From Hyaloraphidium curvatum (taxonomy: Eukaryota; Monoblepharomycota; Hyaloraphidiomycetes; Hyaloraphidiales; Hyaloraphidiaceae), in the NCBI GenBank assembly GCA_025558095.1, contig JAIVFI010000005.1, positions 248,001-312,000 of the forward strand: 64,000 bases of DNA, in the 5' to 3' direction. How positions within the stretch are numbered: the stretch's first letter is position 1; each line of letters begins with the position of its first letter. The position numbers and the translations under genes are program-made. The notes beneath the pieces are model-generated. The model searched no databases, was not told the DNA's origin, and worked only from the letters and a program-made list of their open reading frames with translations. Of the stretch, positions 21,377 through 32,679 are shown in pieces.

Positions 21377-22555
21377 CTATTCCTTTGTATCCTTCTGGAC
21401 ACTCTCGGCCGCTGCCATTGCCGCATCCATATCTCCAAGCGAAACTTCCATGCGCTGAGGCGACGGGCTCCTTCGCGCGCTCATTGCCGACACTTGAAGC
21501 TGCGCCAGGTATGAAAAGTGGGAGGCCAAGCCTTGCTTCAAAGCATCCTGTGCCTCCGGATTCGCGAGGGATTCGTTGACGCGCTCCAGAATGGCATTTT
21601 GCACGATCGATTGGGCGTCGATCGACGCCCTGAGGGCTACCGCCACTTTCCGCGCCCGGGCGATGGCCGAAGGCGGCAGGGTCGGAAAGCGCACGTTGGC
21701 GTCGTCCAGTTTGTCAATGCCCTTCTCGGCGGGCTCCAGTAGCCATGGATGCCGCAGCGCTTCCTCAGCGGTAGGGCGTTTCGTCGGATCCTGCACCAGC
21801 AAGCGACGAACAAAGTCCTTGGCCTCCTCCGACACCCCAACCCAGTTCTCGCCCACCATGCTGAAGCGGCCGTTGGTAATGGCGTCGAACATGCCGGATT
21901 CTTTCGGATGGGAGAAAGGAAACGTGCCAGACAAGAGTACGAAGGTGATCACGCCTGTAGACCAAAGGTCTACCTTGGCATCGTACGGCCTTCCACGGAG
22001 TAGCTCTGGCGCAGCATAGGCTAAACTTCCTAACTGAGTTCTCAGGAGCGTCTCCGGCGGCATGTGTTTGGCGAATCCGAAGTCCGAAATGCGCACGGCA
22101 TTGCTGAGCTCTTCGGGCCCGTCGTTATCAATCGTCGCGAAGAGAATGTTCTCGGGTTTGAGATCCCTATGCACGATCGACAGGCTGTGGAGGTGCGCCA
22201 CGGCGTTCAAGACTGAGCCGATGATTGCCCTCGCCTCTTCCTCGGTTAGAAACCCTTTTTCTGCGACCCTGGTGAACAGTTCCCCTCCCGCCGCGAAGTC
22301 CATTTGCAAATAGATCTTGCTCGCTGACTCGAAGACATTGTGGAGAACAATGATATTCGGGTGGGAGAGCCGGCGCTGAAGAGCAATCTCCTCCAGCAGG
22401 TGCTTCACGTCCTTGGGCTTCAGGATGGCCTTGTTGATCACCTTCATGGCGTACGGATGGCCCGTCTTCCGCTCCGTCACGTAGACAACCTCCGAGAAGG
22501 ATCCGCGGCCGAGGATGCGACCCCATTCGAAGGTTTCCTGCAGACTCAGGGCCAT
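21377..22555 (-). CDS. Calcium/calmodulin-dependent-type Ser/Thr kinase
   Basis: The 392-aa single-exon protein begins at MALSLQETFEWG, since the frame upstream is not kinase-like. Kinase blocks are complete: GRGSFSEVV (Gly loop), AMKVINK (ATP lysine), HRDLKPENIL (catalytic loop), DFGFAKH (DFG) and the APE equivalent YAAPELL. After the lobe a helical segment (RARKVAVALRAS) could be autoinhibitory/calmodulin-binding, as in CaMK1-like enzymes. Partner and pathway are not visible. It is divergent from OST3, 164 bp apart. Confidence 0.9.
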   Translation of the reverse strand: MALSLQETFEWGRILGRGSFSEVVYVTERKTGHPYAMKVINKAILKPKDVKHLLEEIALQRRLSHPNIIVLHNVFESASKIYLQMDFAAGGELFTRVAEKGFLTEEEARAIIGSVLNAVAHLHSLSIVHRDLKPENILFATIDNDGPEELSNAVRISDFGFAKHMPPETLLRTQLGSLAYAAPELLRGRPYDAKVDLWSTGVITFVLLSGTFPFSHPKESGMFDAITNGRFSMVGENWVGVSEEAKDFVRRLLVQDPTKRPTAEEALRHPWLLEPAEKGIDKLDDANVRFPTLPPSAIARARKVAVALRASIDAQSIVQNAILERVNESLANPEAQDALKQGLASHFSYLAQLQVSAMSARRSPSPQRMEVSLGDMDAAMAAAESVQKDTKE

Positions 22556-22719
22556 TCTGTCCGAGACGCAACAAAGGCCGAAGAAGCAAATGTAAATCGG
22601 TCGAGGTACGATTGGCAGCGGCGGGGTGCTCTGGTGCGGGCAAAAGCAGGCGGAAGGGAACAACCGCATGCTGGCCAATAAGGCAAGGGGTGACTTGAGA
22701 CTTGCGGCTACTGCTCACG

Positions 22720-23948
22720 ATGCGGCAACGGGCCCTGCCGGGGCTCGCATTGCTATGCGCAGCACTCCTCCTGTCGCTGGCGTCGCCGGCTGCGGGCCTG
22801 ACGTCGGCCTACAAGCTCCGGAAGCTGAATGAACGCGTCGCCGCGGACCCGCGGGCGCCCATTCGGTTCGACGGCAGGCTCTTTGAGCAGGTCACGTCGA
22901 AGCCGCGCAATTACAGCACCATAGTCGTGCTGACGGCGTTGTCTGCCGAGCACGGATGCGTGCTGTGCAAGTGGGACGACGCGTCGGATCCCGCGCTTCC
23001 CGCCTGACCGGTCCGCGGAACTCCAGGGACTTTGACAACGAGCTGAAGCTGGTCGCAGCATCGTGGAACGCGGCAAAAGTGCCGTCGCGGCTCTACGTGG
23101 GCTCGCTGGATTTCAAGGACGGGCGCGAGGTCTTCCAGAAGGTGGCCTCGCCTAGAGACACGGCAGTCTCCCTACTGACCCGTTTGCAGATGGAGGTCCG
23201 CTCCGTCCCTTTGGTCTTGCATTTCCCGCCGACGGAGGGTCCGCACGCAAAGCCGTCGGCACCCGATCGCGAAACCTACGACATGCAGCGGCGGGGACCC
23301 ACGGCGGAGGACCTGGCACGATACATCGAGTCGATCACCCAGACCAAGGTTCGCGACAAAGTTTTGGCCTTCTCTCGACCCACTTTGAGCTCCTCTAATT
23401 TGGGCAGATTACGATTGCTCGTCCCACGGACTGGGGCAAGATCTTCACCAACGTCGTCATCGGTCTCGTCCTGTTTGTCACCGTCAGCTTTGCTTGGCGC
23501 CACTTCGCCTGGGTTTTCACCCACAGGACCGTGTGGACGGTGCTCTCCGTTGGCTGGATTTCGGTGATGACGTCTGGGTACATGTGGAACCAGATCCGGC
23601 ACCCGCCGTACACGGGCGTGAAGGACGGCAAGCCCGAGGTGTTTGCCCCCGGATTCTCGAGCCAGTTCGTGCTGGAGACGCAGATCGTCATGCTCATGTG
23701 TAGGTGGATCTTGCGGTGCGGATGGAGCCCCGATTTATCGCCTCTTGGCCGCAGACGTCTTCACTTCCGTCTTCTTCGCGCTGATGGCGGTGAAGGCACC
23801 CGATATTCCTGACACGAGGAAACGTTACCTGACGGCGTATGTCGCTCTCGGGGGCTTCATCGGGATGTTCTCGTGGATCCTGCGCACGTTCCGCTTCAAG
23901 AACGGCGGGTGGGTGGACGACTCTCGAGTGTTTGCGGACACCACTTAA
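22720..23948 (+). CDS. OST3: Oligosaccharyltransferase subunit Ost3/Ost6
   Basis: Exons 22720-22970, 23027-23348, 23408-23699 and 23755-23948 give 352 aa. A signal peptide (LALLCAALLLSLASPAAG) leads into a thioredoxin-like lumenal domain whose CxxC reads CVLC. Splicing joins it to KDFDNELKLVAASW. Four hydrophobic segments fill the C-terminal half (FTNVVIGLVLFVTV, TVWTVLSVGWISVM, MLMYVFTSVFFALM, LTAYVALGGFIGMF), matching Ost3/Ost6 topology. The subunit belongs to the ER complex that N-glycosylates proteins and forms mixed disulfides with substrates. Splicing of the last intron is the least certain. Confidence 0.92.
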
Positions 23949-24007
23949 CATACCGGTCATCAGATACCCCTTCAAGCTCCTTTAGGCGGGTTCGAATGTA
24001 TTGCCGA

Positions 24008-25735
24008 TCAGAAGACGACTCGCTTGAAGCGATACACTCGTTCGGTTCCGGCTCGAGAAGAATCGAAGAGGCCAACCTCGTCCTCGGATAGAACGATCAG
24101 CGAGAAGTCGTGGGCCAGCTCACGCCGACTTGAGTAGCCCCAGAGCGCGACTACCATTCGAGCTTCGTAGCAGCTGGCGTTCTGGAACTCCGGCGTTTCG
24201 TCGAGAGCGATCCGATCGCCGTCCTCGTCATCCGACTCCTCGTCGTTGCCGTTGCCACCAACTGGGTCCCGCCGAACAGAAACCGTCATGGCGTCGGACA
24301 TAGACGCTCGGAACACCAGCTCTCCCCGGGGATTGCGCATGTTTCCCGTAATTGACCAGGCACGCAGCTCGTAGTGCACGTCGCCCTCGCCCTCCTCCAT
24401 TTCATCCACCACAACACGATCCGCGGGGATAGTCCCGGGCTGTCGACGACGCGGTGGGCTCGGCGGGGGAGGCCCATCGAGGCGGGGAGGCAGATCGAGC
24501 ACGCTTTCAATGTCCACGTTGGTGTGTGTCGTCGTGGATTCGTGGTGAGACATCGACATGGCTGTCGACATTCCGTCGTCGTCGGAGTCCCGTTCGTCGT
24601 CCGCCTGCAGCAAGTTGACGGGGGCGAACCGGAACAGGAACAGGCCCAACGCTGTGCGCCCCTCGGTCTCTCCCTCCGGCCCAATGGATCCCGCCCAGAT
24701 TCCCTCGCGGGGCATGATTGGCGGCTCCGGGAAGATGTCGATCGGCTCCAGAGACTCGAGTTCGATCTTGGAAAAGCTAGGCGTGTACTTGATCTGGGAC
24801 GGTATCGGAACGGCTTGCGTGGCGTCGAAAGGTTGGAGGTAGAGAGGAAGTGACCGGGATTGGCACCCCAGCTCACACGAAAGGTGCATGGTCAGCATCC
24901 GCTTATTGTTGCCGCTCGGAAAGTAGATGTTCGCCAGCGACTCGACAACGACGGAGCTGTGGTCATCCAGCGATCCCACAAAGACGGCGGCGGTCAAGTC
25001 TTCCGGCATGGGGACGTTGGATTCGGGGTGTGGCCACAATCCGTAGCGGTTCGGCGCGTGGAACTTTGCGAAAGGCTTCAGCTGCGCGGCTTCTGCAGGG
25101 AACGCGGCGGTGCCCGTCGACCAGACGAGAGCATGAGCATCGCCGACGCCGCGCCTCAAGCACGCTGCATGCGCCTTGTCGTCCTCCAGCGAGATGCGGA
25201 ACACGTTCGCCGTGCACAGCTGCGGCTCAATCACATCCAGGGTCACGGCTCGCCGCACGGAAAGCGCTGCCTGCTGGAAGCGCCTTTCCAACGCGTTGAC
25301 GAACTCGATCCGCTGTCCTCGGATACTGCCGTCTTCAAACAGCGCGATCCTGAGCGCATAACCCCTGAAACTGGGCCAGTCCGCCTGGTAGATCCCGAGG
25401 TACGATCCGTACCGACGAAGCAGTGCGGCGTACAGCTTCCTCGGGGCTTGGATGCTCGCCGTGCCTGTGTTCGCGAGGGAGCGCCGGGCGCCCGACTTTC
25501 CGCTGCCGTCGACTGAAACGGCCAAAACGGCCTTTCCCTTGCCATCGACAGGAAGCAACGAATAACACGCGCGGAACTTGCGTATCCAGATGCTTCCCGA
25601 CTCGGGCGAGTCCAGGAGTCTGAACAGCGGCCCACCCACGAGAGAAAGGCGGTGCAGGTCCTCCAGCTCAAGCCATTCAAAAACATGCAGCAGGACGTCG
25701 GACGCAATGTTCTCTAGAAGCCAGGGTTCGCTCAT
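24008..25735 (-). CDS. F-box protein
   Basis: A single exon encodes about 575 aa from MSEPWLLENI; an in-frame Met seven codons upstream is possible. The F-box (ASDVLLHVFEWLELEDLHRLSLVGG) occupies roughly residues 10-45. Downstream segments GSYLGIYQADWPSFRGYALRIALFEDGSI resemble the beta-rich domain found after the F-box in many fungal proteins. A long acidic Ser/Asp linker occurs near the C-terminal third. By family it would recruit substrates to an SCF ubiquitin ligase; the substrate is unknown. Confidence 0.82.
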   Translation of the reverse strand: MSEPWLLENIASDVLLHVFEWLELEDLHRLSLVGGPLFRLLDSPESGSIWIRKFRACYSLLPVDGKGKAVLAVSVDGSGKSGARRSLANTGTASIQAPRKLYAALLRRYGSYLGIYQADWPSFRGYALRIALFEDGSIRGQRIEFVNALERRFQQAALSVRRAVTLDVIEPQLCTANVFRISLEDDKAHAACLRRGVGDAHALVWSTGTAAFPAEAAQLKPFAKFHAPNRYGLWPHPESNVPMPEDLTAAVFVGSLDDHSSVVVESLANIYFPSGNNKRMLTMHLSCELGCQSRSLPLYLQPFDATQAVPIPSQIKYTPSFSKIELESLEPIDIFPEPPIMPREGIWAGSIGPEGETEGRTALGLFLFRFAPVNLLQADDERDSDDDGMSTAMSMSHHESTTTHTNVDIESVLDLPPRLDGPPPPSPPRRRQPGTIPADRVVVDEMEEGEGDVHYELRAWSITGNMRNPRGELVFRASMSDAMTVSVRRDPVGGNGNDEESDDEDGDRIALDETPEFQNASCYEARMVVALWGYSSRRELAHDFSLIVLSEDEVGLFDSSRAGTERVYRFKRVVF

Positions 25736-25858
25736 GGTTGGCGCTTCAATAGGCAACGCTTTCCATCGTCCATATGCCAGGTGCCATTGAGCCCCGCGCG
25801 CGCGCGATCGCGCAAAGGTTCAGTCTCCCTGTCTCCCGCCCCGCGCCAACCCTCTTCA

Positions 25859-27398
25859 ATGGCGCCTTCTCCCCACGCTCCGTACGGGGACGTTCCGAAG
25901 GATGCCCCGACGCGGCCGGACCTCGATCCCGGCGCCCATCTCAAGGTGCCGCCGACGCCGAAACCTGCTCCGCCAGAGTACAAACCGAGGGAGATGGGCA
26001 ACATCGGGCAAAACGGATTCACGCCGGAGCAGGTCGCAGAGTACCATCGCACCTTCACTACGCGCGGATGGAACGTTTCCGAGTCTGCTTGGTTTTCCTT
26101 TGTCAGGATCCCAGAGTTTTTCCACACTGCGAACATCTCGCGGGGAACAGGACCAGTACGCGAGCTGCAGAAGCGCATGGACCTCGAGAAAGCCATCGGT
26201 GCCCTGAAGAACGACTTCCCTGGCGTCTCTCGCACGTTCCCCGGCATCACACTCGAAGACTACGTGGATCAGGCCGAGATCGCGGCCTTCATCGTGCTAC
26301 ATGAGGGCAAGATCGTGTATGAACGCTACCCTCGCATGCGGCCGGAAGACAAGCACATATATTGGAGCATTTCGAAGACGACGGTCGGGCTTATGGTCGG
26401 CCTTCTCGAAGCCGAAGGCCTCGTGAACGTGCACAAGAGCATTGCATTCTACATTCCGCGTCTTAGAGGCACGGATTGGGAAGATTCGACGGTCCTGGAT
26501 TGTCTTCACATGGCATCTGGCATGGGAGGTCGGGAGCACGACGACCACGAGGACGGCCGCCTCGAGGGCAACGTTCCGACGAAGCAGTTCTATCAGGCAT
26601 GTTTCTTCACTCCTCGAGCTTCATTTTTCTCATCTCTGTTTTCCACGCAGTACTGCGCGACTTTTGGCATTATGAATGCGAAGCACACCCGCTCCCACGA
26701 CACTCTGGAGTTCATAGCCAACCTCAGGCGTCAGAAACCCGCAGGAGCCGCCTACGAATACAGCTGTGTCGACACACAAGTGTTAGACTGGTTGGTCCAG
26801 TGCGTTACGCGCAAGCCGTTCAACGAAGCGTTCTCCGAGAGGGTCTGGCGGAGGATCGGGGCGGAAGCGGACGCGCACGTTTTGCAGGGGCCGCTCGGCG
26901 AGTGCTGGTCGCCCGCCGCGGTGTGCTCAACGCTGCGGGATCTGGCACGGTACGGCACCCTGTTTACGCGGGACTCTTGGTCCGCCGTCTCCAAGGAGCG
27001 GATCGTACCGCAAAGCTTCCTCGACAAGGTCAAGACCCCTTGGCGTCCTCAGATCCTCGACCGTGGCTGGCTGGGCTACTACGGAAGCCGCAATATGTTC
27101 GGAGAGGAAGGTCGCAAGGACATAAGTCATTGCTCGTATCAGATTGACCTCGTTTGGAAGGATGGTGCCTTTGTCAAGACCGGTGCGAATGACCAGGGAC
27201 TCTTTGTTCACCCGGATCTTAACTTGGTACGTCCTAGAGACGCATGTAGTGTTCGCGGCCTGTGTTGACCACCGTTCGCTTCAATTTTAGGTTGTGGCCT
27301 ACTTTGGCGCCCACAACCTCTCGTCAACTCCGACTCAAACGTGGGGCCGGGCCATCGCCGACTCGGGCCTCTTCGGGCGCAGCCGTTCGACCCTGTAG
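25859..27398 (+). CDS. Serine beta-lactamase-fold hydrolase (esterase / aminohexanoate hydrolase-like)
   Basis: Exons 25859-26596, 26651-27226 and 27291-27398 give 473 aa. I start at the ATG (MAPSPHAPYG), because the longer frame opens with GTG. The catalytic SxxK is SISK in YWSISKTTVGLM and the second motif is YSC in AYEYSCVDTQVLDWLV, at the usual Y-x-N position. Family members hydrolyse esters or amides; no signal peptide is visible. Intron 1 starts with GC (CAG|GCATGT) and is 54 nt, so it leaves the frame open; removing it restores TKQFYQ-YCATFGIMN. The gene faces away from the F-box gene, 123 bp apart. Confidence 0.85.
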
Positions 27399-27408
27399 AT
27401 TGAGATGC

Positions 27409-28758
27409 TCACATTACGCGATTCAACCTGAAAAGAGAACCGAACGCGCTGGCCGTCGGAGCACTTGGTGGGGCAGACCTTGATTCCAAAGCCGATGGCA
27501 CACTCCTACCCAGACCTGCGAAATCCGGTATGGAAGGGTACAGTTCTTTGAGGCTGTTCCGAATGGCTGCAGTCCGATCTGTCAACATAGGCGGCAACTG
27601 CATGTTCGGGTCCGATTGGAGCTCCTCGACCACGTCGAGCAAACGGTGCAGCGATGCAAGGAACTGCCGCAACAGTCCGCTCAGCCCTTCCGTCTCCCCA
27701 GTCTGCGTACTTGGTTCCATTTGTGGCGACATGAGATCGGGGCTCGAGCTGCCGCTCTTTGCAGGACTGTGAAGCAGGCTCTCGATCAAGGCTTTCAGCA
27801 CTTTCTTCCATGACCGCCGCTTCTCGGTCTGCGTTGCTTGCTCCTCCGTGGGTGTTGCGGAAGTTTGGAGCTTCGATCGGCCCACTCGCAGAACTGCATG
27901 CCTGCCTGACAGAACGATGAAGCAAGCATTTGAGGAGCTCTGGAAGTCCAAGAGCTGATTCAGCAACCTTTCAAAATCAGCGTTTCCATGGCGAAAGCAG
28001 TCGTCCTCCGTGGGGAAACAAACGTCGTAGAGTAGTTCAACCGCTTGACCGAGGCGCGAAAGAGATCCGGCGGACTTTAGCGTCATTCGCCGTAGCTCTC
28101 GGCGATGGATGGCATTTCCAGGCGCATCTATCCTCGTCGAAGAAACCAGCAGATGGTAAAATTCCCGAAAGGTAACGTGGAGGTCCTCGGCACATCGCAG
28201 GATGCCTGCGAGAGTGTCGCTCCGGTTCGGGCGTCTTCCTCTGCGCGCAAGTACGCCACCGCGCCTGAACGCCGTTACTCCGCAATCATCTTCAGCTTCA
28301 CAGGTTGCATCAGGGACCGGATAAGCAGCCTTGCCGCTGGCAGAAGCTGGACTGTCTCGCACGGTTTCGACGCTCCCGACAAATGCACCGTTGTCGGCCA
28401 GAGGTTTCCACGTGCTTCCTGCAATTGGCAACACCGTTTGATGCGGAATTTCCATGTGCCTTCGCGGCAGGTCGACGATATTACCAAGAGCTGTCCCCAG
28501 GGTTGTCGCACCGAGGGCAAGCTTCACGGCCTCGGTCGCGACGGCTGCTCCCACGTCCAAAGCCGTCAATCCGGCAGAAGTACGATCTCCACTTTGTGCT
28601 GGAGGCGCCTCCGCCTCCGGTTGAACATCCTTGCCGTCTCGGCTGCCGCTCGGGGGCCCCTGTGCCTCGGCACAGGCGGGTTCCGGGGAAGCGGTCCTCC
28701 GCCTCGAGCGCAACTTCGTGGATCTTTTGCGGCTCGGAGGGAGCTCCATGACTTCCAT
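27409..28758 (-). CDS. Uncharacterised protein
   Basis: The frame is open from 28896, but its first ATG (MEVMELPPSRKRS) is at 28758, giving 449 aa. The N-terminus has a basic RKRSTKLRSRRR patch. The C-terminal half is predicted helical with several Leu-rich stretches (FREFYHLLVSS, LGQAVELLYDVCF, LLRQFLASLHRLLDVVEEL) separated by Ser/Thr/Gln-rich linkers. No domain is recognised and introns are possible. It is divergent from RRN6, 138 bp apart, and its 3' end lies 10 bp from the preceding gene. Confidence 0.5.
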   Translation of the reverse strand: MEVMELPPSRKRSTKLRSRRRTASPEPACAEAQGPPSGSRDGKDVQPEAEAPPAQSGDRTSAGLTALDVGAAVATEAVKLALGATTLGTALGNIVDLPRRHMEIPHQTVLPIAGSTWKPLADNGAFVGSVETVRDSPASASGKAAYPVPDATCEAEDDCGVTAFRRGGVLARRGRRPNRSDTLAGILRCAEDLHVTFREFYHLLVSSTRIDAPGNAIHRRELRRMTLKSAGSLSRLGQAVELLYDVCFPTEDDCFRHGNADFERLLNQLLDFQSSSNACFIVLSGRHAVLRVGRSKLQTSATPTEEQATQTEKRRSWKKVLKALIESLLHSPAKSGSSSPDLMSPQMEPSTQTGETEGLSGLLRQFLASLHRLLDVVEELQSDPNMQLPPMLTDRTAAIRNSLKELYPSIPDFAGLGRSVPSALESRSAPPSAPTASAFGSLFRLNRVM

Positions 28759-28896
28759 GTCGGCAGCAGGTCGCGTAAAGGAGTCGGAATTTCGCGAGAT
28801 CCGAAAGTTGAGCTCGACCGCCGTGCGCGTCGCAAAGCTCACGTCGATTGCGCCAGCACGACGCCGCCCTGCCTCCTGCCGGAGAGATGACTTCAA
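28759..28896. promoter_or_regulatory. 138-bp divergent promoter region
   Basis: The start of the unknown minus-strand gene and the start of the RRN6-like gene are separated by only this interval, so it must hold both promoters. No distinctive motif is seen. Confidence 0.35.
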
Positions 28897-31800
28897 ATGT
28901 CGGACGAAGAAACGAGCCGCAGCGAGAGCGGGTCGCGTCGGAGCAGCGATGACCCCTCAGAGGATCGCGAAACGAAGTCCACGTCGGAGTCGGCCAGCGC
29001 GTCCGATGAGCGCTTGTCGTCGGAGGAAAGCAGCGCCGCAGCAGATTACGGCAATGCCGGGGCTTCGATTGCGCTCCAATCGGGACTCGGAGACGCGTTC
29101 GACCATGGACACTCGTCCTTTCGGGACCGAGGCCCCTCCGGCGTACTTCACGCCTCGGCCACATTTCCGGACTGGACCTTCGCGAGGTTCCGGGGAGAAG
29201 CACCTGCAGGCAACAGAATGGACGGAATGTTGGAATCCGTCCTCGATTTCGGGAAGATTGGCTCCATCTCTTTCGGTTTCCCGGCTGTTGCGACCTCGAC
29301 GGCGGGCGACGCACTTGCGACTCTCCTTTCGGACCCCGAGGTGCGCTGCGAACAACGTGCCCTGCAGCGGATGTTGATTCGCGCTGCAGGTCGTCTTGCC
29401 CGTTTCCTATGACCACCGGAGGCGCGTCGACTATCGGAAGGACATGTCCGCGTTTTCGGACTCTTTCGGCCGTCACACGCCGGTCAATGTCGCAGCCGTA
29501 TCCGTGGCCGTCGAGCTCCCTGCTGTTAAGATGACGCCTCGTCAGCGGGCTGTTTGGCCTAGGCCAGCCATACCAAGGACCGAAGTGTCGTCGATGGTGA
29601 GCTACTTCGACTTTCATTCCGCCCAAGCTAGACGTCTTCCAACAGATCCAATACTACGAGCACAATTACCGCGGTGTCTACATCCCACGCGACGTTCTCG
29701 AGGACCACGTCAAGGAAGCCTTGGCGGTGGATGCGGAAACCAGACGATACGATCTTGGATTAGGATCGTTGCTGGATATCGTGTACGGGGTGCCGTTTGA
29801 AGCATCGGATGCTGCTGGTGTCGTGTTGCGCGCCGAGGAGGGCGACTCGGAGGAGGAAGGAGATCGCTCGGACGAGCACGGGTATTCGGACGGCGATTCG
29901 GAGGCAAGGTTGCAACGGGCGTACACTCCGGCACTCAGCCACGTTCCGGACGAATCTGATTGGAAAAGCTGGCATTGGGCCGCATGTGCGACGGGAGACG
30001 ACTTTGGAGACATTCGTAGGTGGAGCTTCATGGTTCTCAGCATCGGTTGCTCACCCTCCGCTCTAGATGTCCACCCTTTCTTCTTCGCCGGCGACAGTCA
30101 GTTGGAGACCCGCATTGTACCCACACCCTACTTCCGTACCGGCCGGCACATCCGCCAGTTGCTTTGGGCAACGTTTCCGAACCAAAGCCCGCGGCTGCTG
30201 TACCGGGACCGGCAGAACATCAACTTCCTCACGCCGATTGTCTTCCGACCCAACGCGGTGGCGAAGTTGTACGGCCAAAAGCACGCCTCGCTCGCCGATC
30301 GGAGTCGGCGATTCAACGACCGCCCGCCTTTCGCGACCCCGACGGTGGCGACCTGGCGGTTCGAAGGGGACCTGCCAGTCGACTGCGATTTCAACCGCTG
30401 GATCCCGGGCGAGGTTGCCGCCGTCACGCAGAGGGGCAAGGTGGTCCTGCAGAACATGGGAGCACTCACGGAGGCGGCCAGCTTGCTCGGCTCCATGGGC
30501 AGCGCTCCGGGCTCATCCTGGATGTCGCAATGGAAATGCGCGCGTTTCTCGCCGGATCATCCTCGCATCGTCAACGTCGGAAGTGCAAGGCACGTCGGGT
30601 GGGTCGATTCCAGGGTACGCCTTACAAATGCATTGCTTCGCGGCCACGCTAACCCGTTCTTCAGGCTCCGAGATCGTTGCAGCACCACGTCTTGTTCAGT
30701 GCACCCACCTCGAACCGCGTCACGGCCCTCCATGCGACCTCGGGCGGACTGGCTGTTGCGGCAACGGAACGGGCGATCGCTGTCTTCGATCGACGCATGC
30801 CGCAGAGGGAGCTGACGAGCTGGACTCACCATTTCGGGGTGGGAAACCCGGCCGCAGCAATCACTCAGCTGAGCGTCGTTGAGGTTGCGGGAGCGGGTCG
30901 GAAAAAGGATGGTGGGTGGGCGCAATCTTTTCGAAGGACCTGCATAACCAGGCCGCGTTCAGAGTGGATCATTGCCGCATCCCGTCACTCTACTTCGACT
31001 TTCGTGGTCCCGTTCGGCACATCCACTGACAGTTGCTCCGCCTACTCCCTTGCCGACTTCCCGTTCTCCGTCCCCGGGTTTCGCAATAACGTGGACGCGC
31101 TCGCGGACCGACTTCCGGGGCGGCCTTTGGGATCCAATGCCAAGCTCGCCCGGGATCTCGACGAGCGCAAGCTCCTGCTCGGGACCTGCGGGCGGTTCTT
31201 TCCATCAATGGACGAGCGGCTTGTCCTGTGGCAGCTGGCCGAGGACGGGAGCATCTGGTGTTCGGGCCTATCCCTGGGCGGGCTGAACACCTCGTGGGAC
31301 CATCCGGCGGAGCACGCCAAGACCGAGGACGCTTTTGTCGCGGAGCAAGAGGATGCCCTCGCAGCCAGCACCGCGGAAAATGCAGAGGCCGAGAGTTGGA
31401 TGCACGCTCGTCGGACCGTGGACATGCGCGGCCTGCTCCAGCCGGCGTTGGAGACCATCGCTTCAGGCAACGTCGGCGCGCGGGACGAGGAAGAGGCCGA
31501 CGGGGAGGCCGACGGGTTCCCGCCCGAAGATCCGAGCGTGCCGCACACGCTCCTGGATCTCCTTCCTGTCCGGCCGGCAGAGTACGACGAGGAAGGCAGG
31601 TTCCTCCGGCCGGCAAGCAAGCACATGGTGATCAAGCGGCGGGAAGAGTACGGCATGCCTTCGGACGGACACAGGCTTTGGGCGCCCGACCGTCCGTCCT
31701 GGATCGGCGGGATCGACCTCTCGCAACCCTACACCGTCTGGGAGGATCTGGCCAACAGGTACCTGCACCCGGGCCTGCAGGCCATCACGGACGCGGAGGA

Positions 31801-32533
31801 GATCGCGGCGGAGCAAGGAGAGGAGGCGGACTACACCCTTGCCCGGTCGCTGCGCACCGAATCGGTCAACAGGATGGCGGGGGAGCTGTACCTAGGGACA
31901 AACATCCTGCTCCCTCCGCCGGACGACCGCGCGATGGACCTCGACGAGGACGACGGCGTGCTGCACAGCCCGATGCTGCGGGAGCCGCTGCAGCTGAACG
32001 AGGCGGCCAAGCTGCTCCGCGCGCAGTGGGGCCGCCCGCCGAAGCGCAACTACCCCCCGATCAAGGTCGATCCGCGCACCAAGCGGGCGCAAAAGGCGGC
32101 AGCCGCGGCCGAGAACGACGAGTGGGGAAGCGGCGAGGAGGAAGAGGTGGCGCCCGTGCGGCGGCGGGAGCGCAGCAAGAGCGTGGTCAGTGCGGGCGGC
32201 AGCCAGCGTGCCCCGAGCCAGGTGCCCGACGGCAGGGGACGGAGCGTGGGCTTGGACAGCCAGCGGGCCGCGAGCCTCGGGGTTGGCAGCCAGCGCGGGG
32301 CGAGCGTGGGCTTCGGAACCCAGGACGTTGGGCGCGCCTCGCTGCCGGCATCGCAGGCGCTTCCTGCGAGCCAGTCGGCAAAGGCCGCGAAGCAGGCGCC
32401 CGCTGCCGCTGCCTCCCAGATCAGCCAGATGCTGGACAGCTACCTCGCGAGCCAGGCCACGTCGACGCCCGTCGGGAGAGCATCGCAGAAGAACCCCAAC
32501 CCCAACAAGAAGCCCAGGCGGTCGGGCTTCTGA
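28897..32533 (+). CDS. RRN6: RNA polymerase I core-factor subunit, RRN6/TAF1C-like
   Basis: Exons 28897-29340, 29390-29596, 29646-30015, 30067-30614 and 30665-32533 join in frame to 1,145 aa. The N-terminus is an acidic Ser-rich tail. The body has propeller-like strands, and VFDRRMPQRELTSWTHH corresponds to the conserved (D-R-x-P...W-x-H-H) block of Rrn6/TAF1C. The C-terminal ~150 residues are a Ser/Ala/Gln-rich low-complexity tract ending KKPRRSGF, matching the basic (K/R-rich, terminal GF) end of fungal Rrn6. By family this protein sits in the factor that places Pol I on the rDNA promoter. The 51-nt intron at 30016-30066 is in frame and could be missed. Orthology is probable, not certain. 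Confidence 0.72.
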
Positions 32534-32679
32534 GCTTTGACAGAACTGGATCTGAACTGAAAACTGGTCATTTCTCTCTCTCTCGTCCGATTGGTGGCCA
32601 TGCCAATAGCACTTTACACGAATACTTTCAACCGTGCCCACAGATCGCGCTCTCCGAACCTACGCTCCTTTCCCACGCC

